A stretch of 64,000 nt of DNA from Paenibacillus sp. HW567 (GCF_000374185.1 NZ_KB910518.1:5356957-5420956), one strand, 5' to 3'; shown: positions 25,075-34,307, numbered from the stretch's first letter. Notes: a model not told the origin generated them from the sequence alone. Translations and numbers: made by a program.

Positions 25075-26016
25075 TTGAAAATAGACCGTTTGCTCTCCAT
25101 CGTCATCCTGCTGATGAACCGCCCCCTTGTTCAAGCCAAGGAGCTGGCTGAGATGTTCGAAGTCTCTGTCCGCACCATCTACCGCGATATCGACAGCATC
25201 AACGGGGCCGGCATTCCTGTCGTTACCTATCAGGGGGCAAATGGCGGCATTGGCCTTATGGAGGGATACCGTCTGGACCGCAATCTGCTTACGGAGCGCG
25301 AGCTGGCTGAGATTTTCACCGCGTTGCAGAGCGTCTCCTCTTACGGAGGCAACGGACACAACCTGCTCATGGAGAAAATCAGCAGTGTGATCCCTCCTTC
25401 CCAGACCGATGCCTTCCGCAGCAAAACCAGCCAGTTGATTGTAGATTTCTCCCCTTGGGGATTGCAGGGGCCGCTGGAGGAGCGTCTGACCCTCCTGAAG
25501 GAAGCGCTGGAGGAAAAAACTACTGTCAGCTTTGATTATGTGAGCGCAGACGGCCATGTAAGCCACCGTCTGGTTGAGCCTTATACTCTTGTGCATAAAG
25601 GAGCGGCTTGGTATTTATACGGCTACTGCACACAGCGCCAGGATTTCCGGCTCTTTAAGCTGCTCCGCATGCGAACGCTGGTCAAGGAGAAGCAGAAATA
25701 CAGCCGGCAGGAGATTCCGGTGCAGGATCTGCCTTGGGGCGAAGGATGGAAGGAAGCCGTGAACCTGCTGCCGGTTGTCCTGCATTTTTCAGCGGAGGGC
25801 AGGCATCTTGCAGAGGATCACTTTGATTCTGAGGAGCTTGAGCCCGATGGCTGTGGCGGATATACCGTTAAAGTTAATTATCCCGAAAACGGCTGGCTGT
25901 ATGGATTTTTGCTGAGCTTCGGGACCATGGTTGAGGTGCTGGAGCCGGAGCATATCCGCTGCAGGCTTGGGGAGATAGCGGCCGGAATCGCTGCAAAATA
26001 TAGCAGCCATACATAA
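25075..26016 (+). CDS. YafY-like transcriptional regulator, HTH_11 plus WYL domain
   Basis: 313 residues. DeoR-like winged helix (1-~65: RLLSIVILLMNRPLVQAKEL, VSVRTIYRDIDSIN) and a WYL ligand-binding domain (~140-220: FDYVSADG, RLVEPYTLVHKGAAWYLYGYC). WYL regulators sense small ligands or nucleic acid and often control a neighbouring gene. Start is UUG at 25075 with GGAAG upstream. Divergent to the MFS gene with only ~150 bp between the start codons. Confidence 0.9.
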   Translation: MKIDRLLSIVILLMNRPLVQAKELAEMFEVSVRTIYRDIDSINGAGIPVVTYQGANGGIGLMEGYRLDRNLLTERELAEIFTALQSVSSYGGNGHNLLMEKISSVIPPSQTDAFRSKTSQLIVDFSPWGLQGPLEERLTLLKEALEEKTTVSFDYVSADGHVSHRLVEPYTLVHKGAAWYLYGYCTQRQDFRLFKLLRMRTLVKEKQKYSRQEIPVQDLPWGEGWKEAVNLLPVVLHFSAEGRHLAEDHFDSEELEPDGCGGYTVKVNYPENGWLYGFLLSFGTMVEVLEPEHIRCRLGEIAAGIAAKYSSHT

Positions 26017-26113
26017 TAACCTGAACGAATGCTGTCAGGTTTATTATTTTATAATGGACAGGAATATGTCGGGGCCGAAGCCCCCTCCCAAAAATAAAGG
26101 AGCGTGTGTGCAA

Positions 26114-26410
26114 ATGGAAACAGCAGCATCGCATCAAAACGGGGTTCATTATTGTCAAAGCTGTGGAATGCCTATGCCTGAAGAGGAGATGCAGGGCAGT
26201 GACCGGGAAGGTAATAAAACAACAGAATATTGCGTGTACTGCTACGAAGGCGGAGAATTCAAGCAGCCTAATATCACGTTGGAGGGAATGACCGATCTAT
26301 GCGCCGGATTCATGGTCCAGGAAGGCATGGATGAAGCCGTTGCGCGGAAAATGCTGGCGGACTCTCTGCCGCGGCTGAAACGCTGGAGCACAGTAAGCGA
26401 AGCTAACTAG
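26114..26410 (+). CDS. small zinc-ribbon protein
   Basis: 98 residues. N-terminal zinc ribbon with CQSCGMPM and CVYCYEGG (two Cys-x2-Cys pairs at ~14-17 and ~40-43), followed by a helical tail (GFMVQEGMDEAVARKML, LPRLKRW). It matches the 'putative zinc ribbon' family found in many bacteria, function unknown. Start is ATG at 26114 with AAAGGAG upstream; an in-frame upstream ATG (26054) has no ribosome site. Confidence 0.85.
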   Translation: METAASHQNGVHYCQSCGMPMPEEEMQGSDREGNKTTEYCVYCYEGGEFKQPNITLEGMTDLCAGFMVQEGMDEAVARKMLADSLPRLKRWSTVSEAN

Positions 26411-26626
26411 GAAGCAGGGCAAGGTTAGCAGCAGTTCTAAATCTGCGGCTTAGAACGGAGCCTCTGTGGCCTGTGGAGAGATAGGCTGGTCGTGTCCATC
26501 CTCCTGTTCCTTATGGACCGTAAAGCCCTTATTTTCACGAAAGATACATTTTAGCCGAGGGAGCGGACCGTAAAGTCCTTATCGCCTCTAAGGTAGGTAT
26601 ATTTGGGGTGAATGTCCGCCCATAAC

Positions 26627-26830
26627 AGCGCTGGAGTCCGTTCTCTTGCGGAAAATGGACTTCCAGTTGGAATAAGAGCTGCTCAGTCCGTTTACAAGCG
26701 TGGAGGCTCATCTGATCAGGAGACGGTGCTGTTCCCGGGGCCTGATACGCCTACAGCGTGAACTTGCGTCTTAATCCATCCGGCGGCGAATCGTTTGAAC
26801 TCCAACATTTAGAGTCTGACGATCTACCAA
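26627..26830 (+). repeat. ~200-bp dispersed repeat, copy 1
   Basis: Reverse complement of 37594-37797 matches along its full length by eye, with about three quarters identity and few gaps. It starts GCGCTGGAGTCCGTTC and ends CATTTAGAGT..CGATCTAC. An open frame (GVRSLAENGLPVGIRAAQSV...) is preserved in both copies, with matching GVRSLAEKGL and IRAAQSVYK. Confidence 0.75.
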
Positions 26831-26844
26831 CAGCAGCTATCAGC

Positions 26845-26897
26845 AAAAAGGACTACCCATGCGCGCTGAGTGAGCAGCCGGCAGGATAGTCCTTTTT
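26845..26897. terminator. bidirectional terminator before the MFS gene end
   Basis: AAAAAGGACTA (26845-26855) and TAGTCCTTTTT (26887-26897) form an 11-bp stem around a GC-rich loop. It lies ~33 bases after the stop of the leftward MFS gene. Confidence 0.75.
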
Positions 26898-26929
26898 CAA
26901 CAAAATCGGATCTTAAATCAATTTAAAGC

Positions 26930-28468
26930 TTAAGCTTGCTGCGATTTGACCAGTTGCGGCTGTTCCGGCTTCACAGGCTCCGCTTCCTCTGTCTTCAGGA
27001 AGTCCGCCTGCGGCGAGGTTTTCTTGATGAATAGAGCGAGCACCAAGGCTGCAACTGTAACCCAGGTGGCTACGGTAAACGAATGGGTAATCCCGTTAAT
27101 CGTCGCTTCCTGCGTTAGCTTCAGCATGCCTGCCTTGTCAGTCTGCGATACAGCCCCGCTCATCACGGCATCTGTAATTACACTCTTCGTCCGGTTGGTC
27201 ATCAGGCTGACGAACAGCGCCATTCCGAGTGCTCCCCCTACTGTCCGCAGTGTGTTGGACATTGCCGTGCCATGCGTTGCCAAACGCTGCGGAAGCTGGT
27301 TCAGACCGGCGGTTACAATCGGCATCATCAGCATGGACATCCCGAACATCCGCGCTGTATATGTCAGGATCAGATGAGTATACGTGGTAGAATCGGTAAT
27401 TTGGCTGAACTCCCAGGTGGTAACGGTAGTGATGACCAGGCCGATGACGGACAGCCATCTTGCTCCGATTTTATCAAAAATAATGCCTGTGATCGGAGAC
27501 ATTACGCCCATCAGAATCGCACCCGGCAACAGCATCAGTCCAGATTCCACCGGTGTGAATCCGCGGATGGTCTGCAAATAGATCGGGAGCAGAATCATGC
27601 CGGAATACAGCGCCATCGTAACAATAATGTTGATCACTGTGGTGAGTGAATACATGTTATACCGGAAAATGCGGAATTCCAGCAGCGGATTATCATGACT
27701 AAGCTCACGCCATACAAACAAGGCCAAAGCTACAACTCCCAAGATCAGACAGCTATATACAGTCGCGCTGTTCCAGCCGTCTGTACCGGCGTCACTGAAG
27801 CCATACAGCAGTCCGCCAAAGCCGAGGGTCGACAGAACAATCCCCAGCTTATCCAGCTTGGGCGAGGTTAACTTGCCGACATTCTGCATCGTCTTCATGC
27901 CAAGCAGTGTAGAGAGAACCGCCAGCGGAAGCACGATATAGAACAGAACCCGCCAGGAATAATGCTGAACAACCCAACCGGACAGCGTAGGGCCGACAGC
28001 CGGGGCAAAAATCATCGCTACCGCCATAAGCCCCATGGCTTTGCCGCGCTCTTCAATCGGGAAGATACGCAGGAACACAATGTTCATCAGCGGCATCAAA
28101 ATGCCGGCGCCGACAGCCTGGATGACTCTGCCGACCATAATCATTTCAAACCCGGTACCTAAGGCGCAGACCAGGGTCCCTATAGAAAAAAGGATCATTG
28201 CAGTTGTAAACAATTGACGGGTTGTAAATTTCTCCACCAGATACGCGCTGAGTGGAATGAGCACGCCGTTGACCAGCATGAATCCCGTTGTCAGCCATTG
28301 CGCGGTATTGGCGGCAATGCTCAGGTCCTCCATCATTTTTGGCAGCGCCACGTTCATCAGCGTCTGATTGAGCAGCGCCACGAATGCCCCGATCAGGAGC
28401 GCCGCAATGATCGGACCCCTGCGTATCGTCTTGGCCGGCGCGGCGGCATTAGCGTTAATTGTACTCAT
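26930..28468 (-). CDS. DHA2-family multidrug efflux MFS transporter (EmrB/QacA-like)
   Basis: 512 residues with about 14 membrane helices. DHA2 motifs: LNQTLMNVALPKMMEDL near residue 35, GRVIQAVGAGILMPLMN near 115 and APAVGPTLSGWVVQHYSWR near 150 (motif C). Expected to export drugs or lipophilic compounds with proton antiport. Its start overlaps the stop of the marR gene by 4 bp (ATGA), so the pair forms an operon under the MarR regulator. Confidence 0.93.
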   Translation of the reverse strand: MSTINANAAAPAKTIRRGPIIAALLIGAFVALLNQTLMNVALPKMMEDLSIAANTAQWLTTGFMLVNGVLIPLSAYLVEKFTTRQLFTTAMILFSIGTLVCALGTGFEMIMVGRVIQAVGAGILMPLMNIVFLRIFPIEERGKAMGLMAVAMIFAPAVGPTLSGWVVQHYSWRVLFYIVLPLAVLSTLLGMKTMQNVGKLTSPKLDKLGIVLSTLGFGGLLYGFSDAGTDGWNSATVYSCLILGVVALALFVWRELSHDNPLLEFRIFRYNMYSLTTVINIIVTMALYSGMILLPIYLQTIRGFTPVESGLMLLPGAILMGVMSPITGIIFDKIGARWLSVIGLVITTVTTWEFSQITDSTTYTHLILTYTARMFGMSMLMMPIVTAGLNQLPQRLATHGTAMSNTLRTVGGALGMALFVSLMTNRTKSVITDAVMSGAVSQTDKAGMLKLTQEATINGITHSFTVATWVTVAALVLALFIKKTSPQADFLKTEEAEPVKPEQPQLVKSQQA

Positions 28469-28920
28469 AGCTTCTTATTGTCTCTCCCTTGCTCCATAAT
28501 TTTAATGATTTCCCCATGCAGACGCAGCAGCTCTTGAGCATCCTCTGCGGGTATGTTCGACAATGGCTCCAGATGGCTTCTGAGCGCCTGTTTGCTTCGC
28601 TCCCTGATCTCCCAGCCCTTGTCGGTCATTGCGAGCTTAAATATCCGTTTGTCGCTCTCTGAGCGTTGTCTGGTAATCAGTCCGGCCTTCACCATCCGGT
28701 CAACTACACCGCTCGCGGCGCTGTTTCCCAAGTGCAGCAGGTCGGCAAGCTCCGTGATGCCCACATCGGGGTGTGCTTCCAATTTGCGCAAGACCATTAA
28801 CTGGGTCGAGGTAATGCCCAGCTCTTCCGCATCCTTCCACATAAGCTGTTGAAAATTATGAATGATGCAGCGGAATGAAGAAAAGATTTCGTCCAATTGC
28901 TGCTCTCTATCCTCCAACAT
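28465..28920 (-). CDS. MarR family transcriptional regulator
   Basis: 151 residues. Winged helix-turn-helix at ~35-110 (ITSTQLMVLRKLEAHPDVGITELADLLHL, VVDRMVKAGLITRQRSESDKR) with the helical dimerisation ends of MarR proteins. Probably represses its own operon with the DHA2 exporter until a ligand binds. Start is ATG with GGAG seven bases upstream. Promoter and GTATAC palindromes lie at 28932-28990. Confidence 0.93.
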   Translation of the reverse strand: MLEDREQQLDEIFSSFRCIIHNFQQLMWKDAEELGITSTQLMVLRKLEAHPDVGITELADLLHLGNSAASGVVDRMVKAGLITRQRSESDKRIFKLAMTDKGWEIRERSKQALRSHLEPLSNIPAEDAQELLRLHGEIIKIMEQGRDNKKL

Positions 28921-28931
28921 TCATCATCTCC

Positions 28932-28990
28932 GTATACTGATTAATATTTCGTATACGAACTATTTTACTATTTACGTATTTATGCGTCAA
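28932..28990 (-). promoter_or_regulatory. marR-MFS promoter and GTATAC operators
   Basis: Reverse strand -35 TTGACG (28985-28990), 17-bp spacer, -10 TAAAAT (28962-28967). Just downstream are a perfect 12-bp palindrome TTCGTATACGAA (28948-28959) and a second GTATAC core (28932-28937), 19 bp apart, nearly two helical turns. This is a good fit to autorepression by the MarR protein. Confidence 0.7.
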
Positions 28991-29145
28991 GGGTTTGCAG
29001 AAATTTTCTGAAACATGGAATTTGACCCATCATCTTAGTGTGGACTTCCTCCTTGTGACAGACTCTTTTAAAAATCACCCAACTTTGGAGAATTTTTAAT
29101 ATAATTAGATTGACGGTATAAATAATAACGAAAGCGGTGAAACCC

Positions 29146-29832
29146 ATGAATCTTGAAGCACGCAAAGTCTGGAACGCCAAACACAAGCAATTAACGGGAA
29201 TAATCACAAAACCGGAAGAGCACGCTAATGCAGTGGCGCTGTTCCTGGAGCAGCATGCCCGCCTGTACGCTTCAGACGGAAGCGATCCGCAGCAGATTAC
29301 CTATGAGGACGAGCTGCTGCAGGAGCTGAGCGAGCAGACCATGCGCAGTTATCCGGTACATACGCCTGACAGCCGCAATTCGGTTGTGTGGCATCTTTGG
29401 CACAGCGCACGTATCGAGGACATCACGATGAATCTTCTCGTCGCTGATGGGGAGCAGGTTCTGCGGTCTGAGCAATATGCAGACAGACTGCACATCCCTT
29501 TCCACGACTCGGGAAACGGCATGGAGGAGCAGGAGGTCGCCGAGCTCAGCTCCGGCATCCACATTGATGCACTGCTCGCCTACCGGAAGGATGTTGCAGC
29601 CAGAACGCGCTCTATCATCACTGCACTGCTCCCCGGACAATTCCGGGCCAAGCCCGGTCCTGCACAGATCCGCAGAATTACCGATGAAGGTGCAGTCAAA
29701 GCCTCCGAGCAATGGCTCATAGATTACTGGGGAGGGAAAACCACCGCAGGTCTGGTCTTGATGCCGGCTACAAGGCATAATTTTGTCCACTTGAACAAAG
29801 CGATGCGCATCAAGCAAAAGCTGCAGAAATAG
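29146..29832 (+). CDS. DinB-like family protein
   Basis: 228 residues, helical. The sequence VVWHLWHSARIEDITMNLLV near 75-95 and a later TRHNFVHLNKA resemble the DinB/YfiT-like four-helix metal-binding fold with spaced histidines. Some members are thiol transferases or are stress induced; the activity of this one is unknown. ATG at 29146 is chosen; a GUG three codons upstream is possible. Transcribed alone; followed by a dispersed repeat and a shared terminator. Confidence 0.75.
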   Translation: MNLEARKVWNAKHKQLTGIITKPEEHANAVALFLEQHARLYASDGSDPQQITYEDELLQELSEQTMRSYPVHTPDSRNSVVWHLWHSARIEDITMNLLVADGEQVLRSEQYADRLHIPFHDSGNGMEEQEVAELSSGIHIDALLAYRKDVAARTRSIITALLPGQFRAKPGPAQIRRITDEGAVKASEQWLIDYWGGKTTAGLVLMPATRHNFVHLNKAMRIKQKLQK

Positions 29833-29854
29833 CCGGCTGCACAGTACATATCAG

Positions 29855-29952
29855 GTAGAAACGGCTGCGCCGTCCATAAAGGGGCGGCAGCCGTTTCAGC
29901 GAGAACTATAAGGATAAAGGATAGCGCTAAGCTTATACTTTCTTATATTTCC
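29855..29952. repeat. 98-bp double-hairpin dispersed repeat, copy B
   Basis: Same layout as copy A: GAAACGGCTGCGCCGTCC..GGGGCGGCAGCCGTTTC, AGCGAGAA, then a TATAAGGAT..CTTATATTT hairpin. It lies in the 3' region of the DinB-like gene, before the terminator. Stem changes relative to A and C are mostly compensated. Confidence 0.8.
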
Positions 29953-29957
29953 CCAAA

Positions 29958-29995
29958 AAAGAGCGTACCCTTTAACTGCTCAGGGTACGCTCTTT
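29958..29995. terminator. bidirectional terminator between DinB-like and activase genes
   Basis: Perfect 14-bp inverted repeat AAAGAGCGTACCCT / AGGGTACGCTCTTT with a 10-base loop and A/T-rich flanks. The two genes converge on it. Confidence 0.9.
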
Positions 29996-30011
29996 CTATA
30001 CAATATAATTG

Positions 30012-33000
30012 CTATAGCCCGTTTTCGATGCTTCCCGCCACAACCGGCTTTAATTTGCTGCCCGTTTTTGCTTTTGCGGGAACCGGCTGCTCTTGGCTCT
30101 CCAGACCGCTGGCAATCGACATCATCAGCTTGATCCGGTTCGCCTGGTTCACTACGCTGACTCCGGCATCGTAATCAATGGCAGCAATATTGGCGCCAGG
30201 ATACAGCTCCTTCAGCCCTTTTATCATTCCCCGGCCGGTAATATGGTTCGGCAGACAGGCGAATGGCTGAATACAAGCAATATTATTCACCCCGTTATCC
30301 AGCAGGTCCATCATTTCCGCCGTCAGGAACCAGCCTTCCCCCATCTGGTTGCCCACAGATACAAGACGGCTGGCCTTCTCAGCCAATCCGTAGATATTCT
30401 CGCGGCCTTTAGCCAGCCCGGCTTCCACAAGCGCCGTCTTAACCGGTCTGCGGTAGATTTCCAAATAGGAGATCAGCATCGGATTGAGGTAGCCCAGCTT
30501 TTTGCTTTTGCCGAATTGCTCTGCTTTGTAGATTGGGTTGTAGACGCAATAAAAGATAAAGTCCAGGAAATCCGGCATCACCGCTTCGCCGCCCTCTGCC
30601 TCAATCATCTCGATGATGCGGTTGTTGGCGTCCGGATGGAATTTGATCAGAATTTCCCCCACAATTCCCACTCGCGGCTTAGTAGTCTTCGTCACCGGCA
30701 ACTGGATAAATTCAGCGACGATCTCGCGGGTCAGCCGCTTGTATTCCCGGAACGAAAAGTTCGACAGACTGGACTTGCAGCGTTCCATGCCTTTGCGGAA
30801 CAGGGCCTGTGTGCTTCCCGGAATGACCTCGTACGGTCTGAAGCGGTGCAAAAGACGCATCATCAGGTCGCCGTAGCACGCTGCAGCAATCAGCCGGTTA
30901 GCCAGCTTGAGGCTGATGCGGAAGCCCGGCTGGTTCTCCATGCCGGAGGCATTCAGCGAAATCACCGGAATCTGCCCCAGCCCGGAATCTTTCAGCGCCT
31001 TGCGCAGCAGTGAAATATAGTTGGTCGCACGGCAGCCTCCGCCCGTCTGCGACATGATTACAGCGGTGCGGTTCGGATCATAATCGCCGCTCTTGAGCGC
31101 CGACAGCATCTGACCGATGGTGACAATTGCCGGATAGCAGGCATCATTGTTCACATATCTAAGACCTTCCTCCGTCTCCTGCGGTCCGGTGCTTTCCAGA
31201 ATCTTGAGACGGTATCCGGCATCGCGGAAGACCCGTTCGAACAGTTCAAAATGGATCGGCGACATCTGCGGCGCAAGAATCGTATACGTATCCTTCATTT
31301 CCTTCGTAAACGGCACATTGGCCTGGGTCTTATACAGGAGCTGAGGCTGAACGTTGCCTTTCTCCCGCTCGCGCATTGCGGCGAGCAGCGAGCGCAGACG
31401 GATGCGTGCCGCACCGAGATTGCTGATCTCATCAATCTTGATCAGGGTATACACCTTGTTATTGCGCTCCATGATCTCCTGAACCGCATCGCACGTAATC
31501 GCATCAATGCCGCAGCCAAAGGAGGTAAGCTGCACCAGCTCCAGATCGTTTCTGCTGGCAGCCAGACGCGCCGCGCGGTACATCCGGGCATGGTAGGTCC
31601 ACTGATTTACCACCGCCACATCCCCTTCACTGCGGTCCAGATGGCAGACTGCATCCTCCGTCAGCACAGCCAGCCCCATGCCGGTGATCATCTCTGCTAT
31701 GCCGTGGTTGATCTCCGGGTCGGCATGGTAGGGATGTCCACAGAGCAGAATGCCCTTGGTATCACTGTGTGTAAGGAACTCCAGCGTTTCCTCGCCCTTG
31801 CTCCGCAGATCATATTTGGCATTCTCAGCTTCCACAAGTCCCGCCTGCACTGCAGCAGCGATCTCTTCCTTGGGGATATCCGCGAAGGTCTTCACCAGAA
31901 CCCGGGTCAGAGCCGGAATATCGTCGAAGGTCAGAAACGGGCTGACCAGCGGAATGCCCTTTTCCTTCAGTCCGTCCATATTGTTGCGGATTACTTCGGG
32001 ATAAGAAGCCACGACCGGACAGTTGAAATGATTCTGCGCCGCGTCATCTTCCTTCTTCTCATATACGACCGCCGGATAAAAGATAAAATCGACTTTTTTG
32101 CCGAGCAGATTCTGCACATGCCCGTGGGCCATCTTCGCCGGGTAGCAGATGGATTCCGAAGGAATGGTATCCATTCCGCTCTCGAAGAGCTTCTTGCTGG
32201 ACTTCGGAGACAGCACAGTCCGGAAACGCAATGCGGTGAAGAAGGTATGCCAGAACGGGTAATTCTCGAACATATTCATCGTCCGCGGAATACCGACCGT
32301 TCCCCGCTCCGCCTGCTCCTCAGGCAGCCCCTCATAATCAAAAAACCGCTCATATTTATACTGCATCAGGTTCGGCAGGCTGTTCTTCTCCTTCTTGCCT
32401 CCCGCCCCGCGCTCACAACGGTTGCCGGTAACGTGAAAGCTCTTGTCCGGGAACCGGCTGATCGTCAGTGCGCAGTTGTTGCCGCAGCGGCCGCAGCGGC
32501 CCGGCGATACCTCATATGTGAAGGCTTCCAGCTCTTCAGGACTGAGGAGGGTGCTGCTGCCGTCAAGTCCTGCATGTTCTCTGGCGATCAGCGCACAGCC
32601 GTAAGCTCCCATCACGCCGGCAATATCCGGTCTGACCACGGTTCTGCCGGTCAACAGCTCGAAGGCCCGGAGTACCGCTTCGTTATAGAACGTCCCGCCC
32701 TGCACAATAATGTTGCGCCCCAAATCCTCGGGATTGCGGATTTTGATAACCTTTTGCAGCGCGTTCTTGATGACAGAATAGGCAAGGCCAGCCGACAGAT
32801 CGGCCAGAGAAGCCCCTTCCTTCTGCACCTGCTTCACCTTGGAATTCATGAACACCGTGCAGCGCGAGCCCAGGTTGACCGGTCCCCTGGATTCCAGCGC
32901 CGCTGCGGCAAATTCTCCGATTCCCAGCTCCAGCGCGGAGGCGAAGCTCTCCAGAAAAGAGCCGCAGCCCGCCGAGCACGCCTCGTTCAGCATCAGGCTG

Positions 33001-34307
33001 TCGATGGCTCCGCCCCGGATTTTGATGCACTTCATGTCCTGGCCGCCGATGTCGAGGATGAAATCAACCTCCGGCATGAATTTGGAGGCCGCCTTGTAAT
33101 GGGCCACCGTCTCCACTTCGCCGCCGTCAGTGCGCAGCGCCGCCTTCACCAAGCCTTCGCCGTAACCGGTTGCGTAAGCTCCGGCAATGTGGCAGCCCGC
33201 CGGCAGTATGCGGTAAATCTCCTTCAGGGCATCGCTGACCGACTGGAGGGGGTTGCCTTTGTTGCTTCCATAAAAGGTATAGAGAATTTCATCCGCTGAT
33301 CCGGTAATGACCAGCTTCGTGGTGGTAGACCCGGCATCAATACCCAGATAGCAAGGCCCTTGGTATGTAGAAAGTTCAGACCGGGGCGCCGCAGCCTTGG
33401 CATGGCGCTGCCGGAACTGCGCAAGTTCCTCCGGCGAAGCGAACAGCGGCTTCAGCTCGGCATCCTCGGCGCGGTCGGCTCTGAAATCTACGGCGGCAAT
33501 CCGCGCCAGCCAGCCGGAAAGCGGCAGCACCAGCGGGTCCTTCTGCGACAGGGCGGACCCAATCGCCACGAAATACTGTGAGCGCTCAGGGAACAGAATC
33601 TCGCCTTCCTTAAGCCCAAGCGTCTCGGCAAAACGCTCCCGCAGCGCAGGCAGGAAGGTGAGCGGACCGCCAAGAAAGGCTACGCGCCCCCGGATTGGAC
33701 GGCCGCAGGCCAGTCCGCTGATCGTCTGGTTAACGATGCTCTGAAAAATCGAAGCCGCCACATCTTCGCGGCGGGCGCCTTCGTTCAGCAGCGGCTGCAC
33801 ATCACTCTTGGCAAATACGCCGCAGCGCGATGCGATAGGGTATATTCGTTCATGCTGCTCCGCCAGGGCGTTCAGTCCCGCGGGGTCCGTCTGCAGCAGG
33901 GAAGCCATCTGGTCGATGAACGCCCCCGTCCCCCCGGCGCAGGCTGTATTCATCCGCTGCTCAATGCCGCCGCTGAGATAAATAATCTTGGCATCCTCGC
34001 CCCCCAGCTCAATGGCTGTATCACACTGCGGGATCAGTGAGCTGATCGCTTTGGTGCAGGCAATCACCTCCTGAACGAAAGGCACTTCGCCCAGCTTCGA
34101 GAGCGACAAGCCTGAGGAACCGCTTACAGTCAGTGCTGCCTCGCTATCCGGGAACCTGTCCCGCACATCTGACAGGAGGGACAGCGCGGCTTTTTTTATA
34201 TCGCTATAATGTCTTACATAATCCTGATATACAATCGTGTCATGTTCCATAACAACCAATTTGGCCGTAGTCGATCCGACATCCAGCCCGATACGCAGCA
34301 TCATCAT
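30012..34307 (-). CDS. giant 2-hydroxyacyl-CoA dehydratase activase homologue (double BcrAD/HgdC domain plus DUF2229)
   Basis: 1431 residues. Two ASKHA ATPase domains: LDVGSTTAKL at 9-17 and GIDAGSTTTKL at 322-331. Each keeps the cysteine pair that holds the bridging [4Fe-4S] cluster in HgdC-type activases (C123 in NTACAGGTGAF with C162 in SRCGVF; C444 in NEACSAGCGSF with a later SRCTVF). A Cys cluster GRCGRCGNNC follows (~605), then a DUF2229 region and an HgdB-like part with SQTGGGCRATNY. Authentic activases pass one electron to radical dehydratases of amino acid fermentation; large fused forms like this are widespread but uncharacterised. ATG at 34307 follows GGTGAT. No dehydratase, CoA-transferase or acyl-CoA gene lies nearby. 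Confidence 0.88.
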   Translation of the reverse strand: MMMLRIGLDVGSTTAKLVVMEHDTIVYQDYVRHYSDIKKAALSLLSDVRDRFPDSEAALTVSGSSGLSLSKLGEVPFVQEVIACTKAISSLIPQCDTAIELGGEDAKIIYLSGGIEQRMNTACAGGTGAFIDQMASLLQTDPAGLNALAEQHERIYPIASRCGVFAKSDVQPLLNEGARREDVAASIFQSIVNQTISGLACGRPIRGRVAFLGGPLTFLPALRERFAETLGLKEGEILFPERSQYFVAIGSALSQKDPLVLPLSGWLARIAAVDFRADRAEDAELKPLFASPEELAQFRQRHAKAAAPRSELSTYQGPCYLGIDAGSTTTKLVITGSADEILYTFYGSNKGNPLQSVSDALKEIYRILPAGCHIAGAYATGYGEGLVKAALRTDGGEVETVAHYKAASKFMPEVDFILDIGGQDMKCIKIRGGAIDSLMLNEACSAGCGSFLESFASALELGIGEFAAAALESRGPVNLGSRCTVFMNSKVKQVQKEGASLADLSAGLAYSVIKNALQKVIKIRNPEDLGRNIIVQGGTFYNEAVLRAFELLTGRTVVRPDIAGVMGAYGCALIAREHAGLDGSSTLLSPEELEAFTYEVSPGRCGRCGNNCALTISRFPDKSFHVTGNRCERGAGGKKEKNSLPNLMQYKYERFFDYEGLPEEQAERGTVGIPRTMNMFENYPFWHTFFTALRFRTVLSPKSSKKLFESGMDTIPSESICYPAKMAHGHVQNLLGKKVDFIFYPAVVYEKKEDDAAQNHFNCPVVASYPEVIRNNMDGLKEKGIPLVSPFLTFDDIPALTRVLVKTFADIPKEEIAAAVQAGLVEAENAKYDLRSKGEETLEFLTHSDTKGILLCGHPYHADPEINHGIAEMITGMGLAVLTEDAVCHLDRSEGDVAVVNQWTYHARMYRAARLAASRNDLELVQLTSFGCGIDAITCDAVQEIMERNNKVYTLIKIDEISNLGAARIRLRSLLAAMREREKGNVQPQLLYKTQANVPFTKEMKDTYTILAPQMSPIHFELFERVFRDAGYRLKILESTGPQETEEGLRYVNNDACYPAIVTIGQMLSALKSGDYDPNRTAVIMSQTGGGCRATNYISLLRKALKDSGLGQIPVISLNASGMENQPGFRISLKLANRLIAAACYGDLMMRLLHRFRPYEVIPGSTQALFRKGMERCKSSLSNFSFREYKRLTREIVAEFIQLPVTKTTKPRVGIVGEILIKFHPDANNRIIEMIEAEGGEAVMPDFLDFIFYCVYNPIYKAEQFGKSKKLGYLNPMLISYLEIYRRPVKTALVEAGLAKGRENIYGLAEKASRLVSVGNQMGEGWFLTAEMMDLLDNGVNNIACIQPFACLPNHITGRGMIKGLKELYPGANIAAIDYDAGVSVVNQANRIKLMMSIASGLESQEQPVPAKAKTGSKLKPVVAGSIENGL

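Larger units (their letters stand above)
26411..26929. other. 519-bp intergenic region with repeats
   Basis: Contains two direct copies of GGACCGTAAAGYCCTTAT 50 bp apart (26515-26532 and 26565-26582), a ~200-bp dispersed repeat (26627-26830) and a terminator hairpin (26845-26897). No conventional gene is supported. Confidence 0.7.
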
